Below, in pieces: positions 58,401-64,000 of a stretch of 64,000 bases of DNA. How positions within the stretch are numbered: the first letter of the stretch is position 1; the number at the start of each line of letters is the position of its first letter. Under the pieces are notes generated by a model. The model was given only the letters and a program-made list of their open reading frames with translations, was not told where the DNA came from and ran no database searches. The stretch comes from CBDBZX01 sp965213645. Lineage in GTDB: Bacteria > Deinococcota > Deinococci > Deinococcales > Trueperaceae. The stretch is from contig CBDBZX010000002.1 in the NCBI GenBank assembly GCA_965213645.1, positions 310,001-374,000 of the forward strand. The letters run 5' to 3'. The translations under genes were made by a program, and so were the position numbers.

Positions 58401-59046
58401 CCTCATGAACCTCTTTCTCGCGGCTCCGGTTGACGACATCCGTCCGCTGCAAAACCTCACCAACCTCTCCGACTTAACGCTTCTCGTGCCAGTCAGTGAC
58501 ATTAGCCCGCTGCAGAACCTTACGAACCTCACTAGATTGAGCTTCGGAGGCGAAGCGTTCAGCGACGTTAGCCCGCTACAAAACCTCTCTAACCTCACCG
58601 ATTTAGACCTCAGCTCCAATGAGATTAGTGACATCACCCCGCTGCAAAACCTCTCCAACCTCACCGAATTGAACTTACGCGGTAATAACATCAGCGACAT
58701 CAGTGTGCTGCAAAACCTTACAGGGCTTACGGGACTGTTCCTCGGCAATAATCCCCTTGGTGATGATATCGGTGTGCTACAAAACCTCTCCAAGCTCGTC
58801 TCTTTAGACCTCGCTTCTACCGGACTCAGTGACATCAGTGTGCTCGAAAACCTCACGAACCTCACCTTTTTAGAACTCAGCTTCAATGAGATAAGCGACA
58901 TCAGCGCACTTGTTGCGAACGAAGGCTTAGGTCTGTCAGATACGAACGAGGGCGACGAAGTCTTGCTTAGAGACAACCCCCTCAGCCCACAAGCGTTGGA
59001 GGACGTGGAGACGCTGGAGGCGAGATTTGTTGTCGTAACCCTTTAG
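55477..59046 (+). CDS. Internalin-like leucine-rich-repeat lipoprotein
   Basis: A 1189-residue surface lipoprotein. Signal peptide with lipobox LLAAC (C32); a beta-rich region to about 260; a Big/Ig-like domain (about 268-365: PPFVSIKTPEANSTLNTSFTLQGDV ... AIAFDKAGNTARAEVQVRV); then three modules each starting with a C-T-(S/N)-P-V cap (from about residues 378, 611 and 740) followed by a helix and LTCE. Module 1 has a few LRRs, module 2 is very short, and module 3 carries about 12 regular 22-residue internalin-type repeats (pattern NLTNLTxLxLxxNxISDISPLQ, about 860-1150). Probably binds proteins or glycans outside the cell. AAAGGGGA stands seven bases before the ATG. Confidence 0.88.
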   Translation: MKCAVHKSVYKSIRRPILAWSSALLLFLLAACGGDAGPDYSNQEGVEVSIFASLGRTSTGEQASLSSQGVPVDPATGETGVDTAELEVYSGETRLFFRGGNVVDEAEGESVILTPDDSEVSLFLPEGNYRFALSALDEQNNVLARGQVEQQIGEESRVSIPLTSLLGSASFRVPESVTANAVFDAFLEVSPPNRNDLRVPLGDFTVSYEVKEPSVKLEGASNVGVRVAAACDVVEVTATVDNDLSEEVSASASIPVNDEACEEASETPVGTDLIPPFVSIKTPEANSTLNTSFTLQGDVNDQQSGVDKVEVYEGTVKLGEANIDSDSMMWSFDASLEEGSYTLIAIAFDKAGNTARAEVQVRVEEDSGGDGGDNPQVCTSPVEIPDQFLEREVREALGKQGGELTCEDLASLVVLEAGPEGDDDRIFSLEGLQFATNLERLSISGTRIETLEPLRNLPKLTTLELDSSGTGTTIDLSALTEVETLQTFRLTRTNIASLEPLRGLTNLETLELVDVVIEDTEVSALATLTDLERVVINNIGLDSPILTLDPFVNNPGLGDGDTLDLRDSYSSFNCPSDQVRANIETLRGRGVEVLFDEPENCDGGGDNGQTCTSPVNVPDENLRRTLKDTLGLSEEDPITCEALAGLTEFFQIGTDENDNLVEISTLEGLQFATNLEVIDIRDAVVGDISAVFDLPKLQKLSITSLEACSGEAFQAELERLQERGVEVEIALIGSCSDTTCTNPVEIPNEALEATIRAELGLAEDTTLTCENLANLSELRYGAEENFSEDNKELLEGLQYAANLKRLGLRLRINPLTSEVFAPLENLTILETINLSIPVDTEDESVLSFLDDFTTLRELSVEPALVDDPEGVVGPTLDLSALGGLTNLTNLRLSYIDFTDLSPLQNLSNLTDLIIEVNQGIGDISVLENLSALTNLQLDGASVNDLDALEGLTNLTSLDLLLEELSDIDALRNLTNLMNLFLAAPVDDIRPLQNLTNLSDLTLLVPVSDISPLQNLTNLTRLSFGGEAFSDVSPLQNLSNLTDLDLSSNEISDITPLQNLSNLTELNLRGNNISDISVLQNLTGLTGLFLGNNPLGDDIGVLQNLSKLVSLDLASTGLSDISVLENLTNLTFLELSFNEISDISALVANEGLGLSDTNEGDEVLLRDNPLSPQALEDVETLEARFVVVTL

Positions 59047-59065
59047 CAACATCTCGCTAGGTTCC

Positions 59066-59089
59066 CGCTTCAGCCTCGAGGCTGAAGCG
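59066..59089. terminator. Perfect palindrome after the LRR gene
   Basis: CGCTTCAGCCTC (59066-59077) pairs with GAGGCTGAAGCG (59078-59089), beginning 20 bases after the stop, with CTCGAG at its centre. No T run follows. It may act with the next hairpin. Confidence 0.55.
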
Positions 59090-59143
59090 GCGGATTCACC
59101 TCGGCGCAAACGAATCTAAACCGAAAAATAAAGTAAACGTATT

Positions 59144-59173
59144 AGGGCGACCCCAAAAGTCGCCCTTCCTCTT
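59144..59173 (+). terminator. Intrinsic terminator upstream of pyrG
   Basis: Stem AGGGCGAC (59144-59151) / GTCGCCCT (59159-59166) followed by TCCTCTTT. It lies 98 bases after the LRR gene stop and separates it from the pyrG transcript. Confidence 0.75.
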
Positions 59174-59220
59174 TGTGTTCACCCACATGATAGGATGAAA
59201 TCCCGAGAGAGGATGGAATT

Positions 59221-60900
59221 ATGCCAACCAACTACATCTTCATCACGGGCGGCGTCGTGAGCAGCTTAGGCAAGGGGATTGCGACCTCAAGCATCGGCGC
59301 ACTTTTACGAGCGAGAGGCTACCGCGTCACGGCGGTCAAAATCGACCCTTATATCAACGTGGACGCAGGTACGATGCGTCCCTACGAGCACGGTGAGGTC
59401 TTTGTGACAAGTGACGGAGCCGAGACAGACTTAGACATCGGCACCTACGAGCGCTTTTTAGACCTCAACTTGAAACGCGGCAACAACGTCACGACGGGGC
59501 AGGTCTACCAGAGCGTCATCGAAAAGGAGCGGCGCGGCGAGTACCTCGCGCAGACCGTCCAGGTCATTCCGCACGTCACCGATGAGATCAAAGAGCGTAT
59601 CCGCAGAGCGGGCAAAGAAGCGAACGCCGAACTCGTCTTGGTTGAGGTAGGCGGCACGGTGGGCGACATCGAGTCGTTACCTTTTTTAGAGGCGATTCGC
59701 CAGATGCGCTTCGAAGAGGGACGCGAGAACACGCTCTACTTACACGTAACCTTGCTGCCTTATCTGGGCACCAGCGAAGAGTTCAAGACCAAACCGACGC
59801 AGCACTCGGTGGCGACCTTGCGCGGCGTTGGCGTTCAGCCCGACGGCATCATCTTGCGCTCGCAGAGCCCGGTGCCTAAAGAGGTGCGCAGCAAAATTGC
59901 GCTCTTCACGAATGTAGAAGCGAGAGATGTATTTAACTCCCACGACGCCGACCACGTCTACGCGGTCCCTGAGATTTTGGAGCAGCAAGGGATTGGACGC
60001 TTCATCGAGCACAGGCTAGGCTTGGAAAAGGTCACGCCCGAGCTTCGCGCCTGGCGCGAGGCGGTCAAGGTTTTGTATCAACCCGACAAAGAGGTCACGA
60101 TTGGCGTGGTGGGCAAGTACGTCGCCATGCCCGACGCTTACTTGAGCCTCATGGAAGCGCTGAAACACGCGGGTATCGCCAACAACGCACGTGTATCGCT
60201 ACGCTGGGTCAACGCCGAAGACCTCTTGGAGCAGCAACTAGACGTACTGGACGATTTAGACGGCGTCCTCGTGCCCGGTGGCTTCGGGGTGCGCGGCATC
60301 GAAGGGAAGGTCTTGGCGGCGGGCTACGCTCGCACGAACGGTGTACCTTACTTGGGCATCTGCTTGGGGATGCAAGTCGCGGTGATCGAGTTTGCGCGGA
60401 GCGAGGCAGGTTTGGAGGGCGCGAACTCCACCGAATTTGACGCCTACACGCCGCATCCCGTGATCGGCTTGATGCCGGAACAGCTCGAGCTAGAAGACTT
60501 AGGCGGCACCATGCGCTTGGGCGACTGGCCGATGCAGGTCGCGGGGAGCACGCTCTTGGAGCGGTTGTACGAACCTCTCTTGAGTCAAGACAACATCGCC
60601 CTAGAGCGCCACCGCCACCGCTACGAGGTCAACCCGGCCTTCGTCCAAAGGCTCAAAGACGCGGGGCTTAGCGTCTCAGGCGTCACGCCGGGGATGAAAG
60701 GGCGCGGCGCGGGTTTGGTCGAAGCCGTCGAACTCCCCCATCACCCCTTCTTTTTAGGCGTGCAGTCACACCCCGAATTCAACACGCGGCTGATGAGAGC
60801 GAGTCCGCCGTTTAGGGGCTTTATCGAGGCGGCGGTCAACACCCGTGAGGCGCGACTTGCGGCGGCTTCACCGCTCGAGTCTTCCAGCGTCTACAAGTAA
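59221..60900 (+). CDS. pyrG: CTP synthase
   Basis: A 559-residue amidoligase that converts UTP, ATP and glutamine to CTP. The synthetase domain starts NYIFITGGVVSSLGKGIATSSIGALL (P-loop) and has KIDPYINVDAGTMRPYEHGEVF. The class I glutaminase domain has C381 in YLGICLGMQ and H517/E519 in QSHPEF. All catalytic residues and the length fit. AGAGAGGA stands eight bases before the ATG. It is followed after nine bases by udk, giving a pyrimidine nucleotide operon. Confidence 0.98.
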   Translation: MPTNYIFITGGVVSSLGKGIATSSIGALLRARGYRVTAVKIDPYINVDAGTMRPYEHGEVFVTSDGAETDLDIGTYERFLDLNLKRGNNVTTGQVYQSVIEKERRGEYLAQTVQVIPHVTDEIKERIRRAGKEANAELVLVEVGGTVGDIESLPFLEAIRQMRFEEGRENTLYLHVTLLPYLGTSEEFKTKPTQHSVATLRGVGVQPDGIILRSQSPVPKEVRSKIALFTNVEARDVFNSHDADHVYAVPEILEQQGIGRFIEHRLGLEKVTPELRAWREAVKVLYQPDKEVTIGVVGKYVAMPDAYLSLMEALKHAGIANNARVSLRWVNAEDLLEQQLDVLDDLDGVLVPGGFGVRGIEGKVLAAGYARTNGVPYLGICLGMQVAVIEFARSEAGLEGANSTEFDAYTPHPVIGLMPEQLELEDLGGTMRLGDWPMQVAGSTLLERLYEPLLSQDNIALERHRHRYEVNPAFVQRLKDAGLSVSGVTPGMKGRGAGLVEAVELPHHPFFLGVQSHPEFNTRLMRASPPFRGFIEAAVNTREARLAAASPLESSSVYK

Positions 60901-60909
60901 TGCTCATTC

Positions 60910-61542
60910 ATGCCAAGCAGTAAAAAACCACTCGTAATCGGCTTAGCGGGCGGTACGGGCTCAGGTAAAACCACAGTCAGCGCCGCCATCGCCCGCGCTG
61001 CCGGGACCGAGCGCGTCGTCACCCTGCCGCAAGATGCCTACTACCACGCGCTGCCCGACCTCCCTTTCGAAGCGCGGCAGCGCACCAACTACGACGAGCC
61101 GAGCGCGTTTGATACCGACCTCTTAGTCGAGCAAATCGACACGCTCTTGCGCGGCGAGGCCGTGGAGCAACCCGTCTACGACTTCTCGCAGTACGACCGC
61201 TCAGACAAAACCGTGAGGCTAGAGCCCGCCCCAGTCATGGTCGTTGAGGGCGTGCTTGTGTTGCACGAATCCGCCTTGCGCGAGCGCTTTTCGCTCAGCA
61301 TCTTTGTGGACGCGCCACCCGACGAGCGCTTTATAAGGAGACTCGAGCGCGACGTTCGCGAGCGGGGGCGGAGCGCTCAGAGCGTGATTGACCAGTACCG
61401 CAGGAGCGTCAAGCCGATGCACGACCTCTTCGTCGAGCCGACCAAGCAGCACGCCGACCTCATCATCCCTGAAGGCGGCAAAAATCAGGTGGCGTTAGAG
61501 GTGTTGAGTACGTTTGTCAGGAGTTTTGTCGAGCGTGCTTAA
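60910..61542 (+). CDS. udk: Uridine kinase
   Basis: A 210-residue P-loop kinase (GGTGSGKT, 14-21) with the uridine kinase signature (QDAYYHALPDLPFEARQRTNYDEPSAFD) and YDFSQYDRSDKTVRLEPAPVMVVEGVLVLHE. It phosphorylates uridine and cytidine for salvage. It lies nine bases after pyrG, so salvage and CTP synthesis are co-expressed. Its last codons overlap the next gene. Confidence 0.94.
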   Translation: MPSSKKPLVIGLAGGTGSGKTTVSAAIARAAGTERVVTLPQDAYYHALPDLPFEARQRTNYDEPSAFDTDLLVEQIDTLLRGEAVEQPVYDFSQYDRSDKTVRLEPAPVMVVEGVLVLHESALRERFSLSIFVDAPPDERFIRRLERDVRERGRSAQSVIDQYRRSVKPMHDLFVEPTKQHADLIIPEGGKNQVALEVLSTFVRSFVERA

Positions 61543-62440
61543 AGGGTGGGATGGGCTCGAGCTTCCAAAAGAAAAACAAGTGGTACTAGAAAAGTTCGTC
61601 ACCAAACTGAGTACGGTTCCGAACATCATCGCTATCGTTCTAGGCGGTTCGTACGCGAGGGGGACGCAGCACGAAACCTCTGACCTCGACCTCGGCCTGC
61701 TCTACTCCGAAACGAACCCCTTTGATATTGAGGTTATTAGACACGTTGCAAACGGTCTAGGCGTTCAAGGTCCGCCCACCGTCAGCGACTTTTACGGTTG
61801 GGGGCCGTGGGTCAACGGCGGGGCTTGGGTTCACACCGAAGCGGGCAGGGTGGACCTCATCTACCGCAATATGGAGCAGCTCGAGAGAACGATTGCGGAC
61901 GCGCGGCGAGGGGTCGTTTATCAAGACTACAGCCAGCAAGCGACTTTTGGCTTTTACAGCGTAGCGTACTTAGAAGAGGTAAGAATCGCTGTGCCGCTTT
62001 ACGACCCACACGCGCACCTCCCTAAGCTTAAAAAGCGCGTCGTATCCTATCCGCCCAAACTTAAACAGGCGATCATCAGCGGCGCATTTCTGGGCATCGA
62101 CATCACCTATCCCACCGCTCGAAAATTCGCAGACTCGGGAGACATCTACAATACGGTTGGGTGTCTGGCTAGGGTCGCCGCCTACTTGGTCCAAGCGCTT
62201 TTTGCGCTCAACGAGCGGTATTTCATTAGCGATAAAGGGGTCATGGACGCCGTTGCAACGTTTCCTCTGCGACCTCTTGATTTCGTCAGCAGAGTCGAGC
62301 GCACCTTGTCTCAACCTGGCAAGAACGCCGCTGGGCTCAGCCGTTCGCTTTATGATTTTGAAACGTTGTGGCATGAAACGCGCCAACTCTCGGGCGACGT
62401 GTACAAAATTCGACACGCACATAACCCGCTGAGCGAGTAA
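61535..62440 (+). CDS. Nucleotidyltransferase-domain protein
   Basis: About 301 residues with a Pol-beta-type nucleotidyltransferase core: GGSYARGT (from residue 37) and the metal aspartates D50 and D52 (TSDLDLGLLY). A C-terminal helical region (about 160-290) could bind the substrate. GTG 61535 is chosen because AGGAG is eleven bases upstream and it overlaps the udk stop by eight bases; TTG starts at 61514 and 61526 are possible. Relatives include DUF4037-type and aminoglycoside-type transferases; the substrate is unknown. Confidence 0.78.
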   Translation: MLKGWDGLELPKEKQVVLEKFVTKLSTVPNIIAIVLGGSYARGTQHETSDLDLGLLYSETNPFDIEVIRHVANGLGVQGPPTVSDFYGWGPWVNGGAWVHTEAGRVDLIYRNMEQLERTIADARRGVVYQDYSQQATFGFYSVAYLEEVRIAVPLYDPHAHLPKLKKRVVSYPPKLKQAIISGAFLGIDITYPTARKFADSGDIYNTVGCLARVAAYLVQALFALNERYFISDKGVMDAVATFPLRPLDFVSRVERTLSQPGKNAAGLSRSLYDFETLWHETRQLSGDVYKIRHAHNPLSE

Positions 62441-62581
62441 GCTCATGAGGTTTGGGGTGAGTCTCATGTCGAACATCACTTTATACATTCAAACGCGCAA
62501 AGCGGGTAGAATCCTCCTGATGACGCACTTGCCAACTCAATTGCACACTTTTTGTAAATACAAACATTGCGGATGTAAGCG

Positions 62582-64000
62582 GTGATACGGGCCAAGCGCT
62601 TCTTGTGGCTCATCGTTTTGCTGAGTCTCATCCCCGGTCTTATTTTGGCGTACACTCGCGTGCGCGTCGAAGGGGGCAGCACGTCCGTTACGCTGCTCAT
62701 GGACGAGCAAGCCTTAGGTGAGCAAGCGGCGTTTTTGGGCACGACCTCTTTCGAACTCGGTGAGCGCTACCGCGCGGCGGGCCTCAACGGTATCGCGCTC
62801 TATGAGGAAACCTTTGAGACATTGGCAGCAGCGGGCGAGGTCGCCTTGCTTTCGGGAAACGCGGCCAGGGCTGAAGACGCGCTGTCAGCAGGCAACATCA
62901 CGGTTCCTGCAAACAGCGTACTGGTGACGGCGTTAGAGCTAGACGCGCTGAGGCCAACCCTCGCTAAAAACACACCCGAGCCCCAAAGAATTTCTTTCGG
63001 TAACACCACCTGGTACGCCTACCCCGACCCTGGCGACGGTGAGGGCGAGGAGCGTCCGGCGGGACCGAACCGCGAAGAGGTTGAGCGCTGGGCACAAGCG
63101 GGCTGGGACATCGCCTATCGGCCTTACAACTATCCGGGCTTGCGGGAGGTGGGCGCGGACTTTCCAACCGAAGCGAACTATCTCATCCACGGCGCGTTAG
63201 AGGTCGCGGGCAACCCCAACGCCTTGTCGCAGACCGTAGCAACCTCGCAGGACTACCTCACGGGCGTCATCGAAGGGGTCGAGCAGGCGGGCATGGCGCA
63301 GCTTGCGGGCAAAGTGCCCGTGGCGCGAACCTTTGGCATCAATCAGGACTGGCTCAACACCTTAGAACCTGAGGTCGTGGTGGGCAAGTACGTTTTAGCG
63401 ACGAACGAACGCGGGGCGCGGCTCCTCTACGTGCGGCCTTATACCGAAGAAACCGTGGGCGATATGGTTCAAAATACTGAAAGCCTCGTGCGGGGGCTGC
63501 GGACCTCTTTGGAGGCGGAGGGGTACAGCGTCGGGGAGGTGAGGCGGCTCGAGTACGACACCATCCCCCTCTTACGCGCTCTGAGCGCCGTCGGCATCGT
63601 CGCGGGGCTCGTCCTGTTAGCGTTCATGTATCCGGGCGTGTGGGGCATCGTCGTTTCGGTGGCGGTGCTGTCGCTGGGCATCCTCGCAGGGGGCTTAGAT
63701 TGGGACGCTTTAGCCCTCGCCGCCGCGCTCGCCTTTCCGGTCTTGGGCTACGGGCTTTTACCCGAAAAGTTGACGAGTCTAGGACTCGCGACGCTCATCT
63801 CTCTAGCGGGCGCGGTGCTTCTAGCAGCAGTGGGCAGTGACCGCGAGGCGATGCTTGCCATCACGCCCTTTGCAGGCGTTGCGGCGACGCTCGTCGTGCC
63901 GCCCGCGCTCTTCTTGTTTCACTACGCGCTGCGCTACCGCCCGCCTACACAATGGATCACCGACTTTTGGCGCTATCCGGTGCGTTTGGGTGACGTGGCG
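62582..64000 (+). CDS. DUF5693-like membrane protein, partial (runs off the window)
   Basis: The frame is open from GTG 62582 to the last base (473 residues seen). It begins with one membrane helix (RFLWLIVLLSLIPGLILAY), then a soluble extracytoplasmic domain (VRVEGGSTSVTLLMDEQALGEQAAFLGTTSFELGERYRAAGLNGIALYEETFETLAAAGEVALLSG ... RPYNYPGLREVG), then several helices near the end of the window (ALSAVGIVAGLVLLAFMYPGVW). This matches DUF5693, a family of unknown role in Deinococcus and Firmicutes as I remember it. No clear ribosome site precedes the GTG. Confidence 0.7.
   Translation, partial: MIRAKRFLWLIVLLSLIPGLILAYTRVRVEGGSTSVTLLMDEQALGEQAAFLGTTSFELGERYRAAGLNGIALYEETFETLAAAGEVALLSGNAARAEDALSAGNITVPANSVLVTALELDALRPTLAKNTPEPQRISFGNTTWYAYPDPGDGEGEERPAGPNREEVERWAQAGWDIAYRPYNYPGLREVGADFPTEANYLIHGALEVAGNPNALSQTVATSQDYLTGVIEGVEQAGMAQLAGKVPVARTFGINQDWLNTLEPEVVVGKYVLATNERGARLLYVRPYTEETVGDMVQNTESLVRGLRTSLEAEGYSVGEVRRLEYDTIPLLRALSAVGIVAGLVLLAFMYPGVWGIVVSVAVLSLGILAGGLDWDALALAAALAFPVLGYGLLPEKLTSLGLATLISLAGAVLLAAVGSDREAMLAITPFAGVAATLVVPPALFLFHYALRYRPPTQWITDFWRYPVRLGDVA

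Noticed and set aside
58140..58900. Regularly spaced direct repeats that could suggest a CRISPR array
   Set aside because: The period is 63-69 bases and corresponds to 22-23 codon leucine-rich repeats in an open frame; there are no unique spacers of CRISPR type and no cas genes.
57615..58976. Long minus-strand frames opposite the LRR gene
   Set aside because: They are shadows of the repeated NLTNL codons, and their Ser/Arg/Phe-rich translations have no domain.
60256..60456. Antisense frame within pyrG
   Set aside because: It lies fully inside a highly conserved gene and has no features of its own.

Overview
The window looks like a 64 kb piece of a chromosome from a Deinococcota-type bacterium, possibly a Trueperaceae or other deep relative. 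This is inferred from gene content: a Rad52/DdrA-like repair protein, a FrnE-like CPWC oxidoreductase, a small protein resembling the Deinococcus family DUF3809, a PCC13-62-type ferritin-like secreted protein, many short lipoproteins, and repeated use of a -10 hexamer placed 5-8 nt before the start codon (leaderless genes). GC is moderate (roughly 57-60% by eye). No rRNA, CRISPR array or prophage was seen. Glycyl-tRNA synthetase is of the two-subunit alpha/beta type.

Layout. 0-3.1 kb: the tail of a Na+/H+ antiporter, then an ISAs1-family insertion and an IS110-family insertion with a candidate bridge RNA. 3.1-9 kb: signal peptidase, patatin, GNAT, HtrA and DUF368 genes. 9-15.6 kb: DUF3809, a frameshifted VOC gene, CstA, a two-gene ABC exporter and a SPOR protein. 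15.6-26.3 kb: a dense accessory block with HxlR and two alpha/beta or NAD(P)-binding enzyme sets, FrnE, SnoaL, quinone-oxidoreductase-like, DUF6069, DUF427, cupin/Ada, and a three-gene set of paralogous secreted proteins around a VanZ-like protein. 26.3-32.9 kb: a DrrAB-type ABC exporter, a second proline-iminopeptidase-like hydrolase, a histidine-kinase remnant, UbiA, three tRNAs (Asp, Phe, Thr) and an enoyl-CoA hydratase. 33-38.5 kb: clpC (broken by two single-base insertions) divergent from glyQ-glyS. 38.5-49.4 kb: NUDIX, SIMPL, DinB, aldehyde dehydrogenase, HNH, acetyltransferase, PKD lipoprotein, ferritin-like, PPOX and phosphoesterase genes with repeat-rich gaps. 49.4-64 kb: DdrA-like, a large membrane protein, a GGDEF cyclase, an S4 protein, a CBS protein, a 1189-residue internalin-like LRR lipoprotein, pyrG-udk, a nucleotidyltransferase and a DUF5693-like membrane protein running off the end.

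The most informative non-coding structure is the mobile and repeat DNA. The IS110 element sits inside a GTAGGGG palindrome that occurs elsewhere in the window as whole copies, so the insertion site can be read directly. Its 5' leader on the transposase strand folds into two adjacent stem-loop domains as expected of a bridge RNA. A 146 bp element at 45.3 kb shares both of its ends and looks like a non-autonomous derivative. Several other palindromic or MITE-like repeats are dispersed between genes, and one lies inside the signal-peptide region of a lipoprotein gene.

Caution on quality: four loci show single-base frameshifts (VOC gene, DUF6069 gene, clpC twice), so either these genes are decaying or the assembly carries indel errors. 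All family assignments are from reading motifs and from memory; no database search was run.
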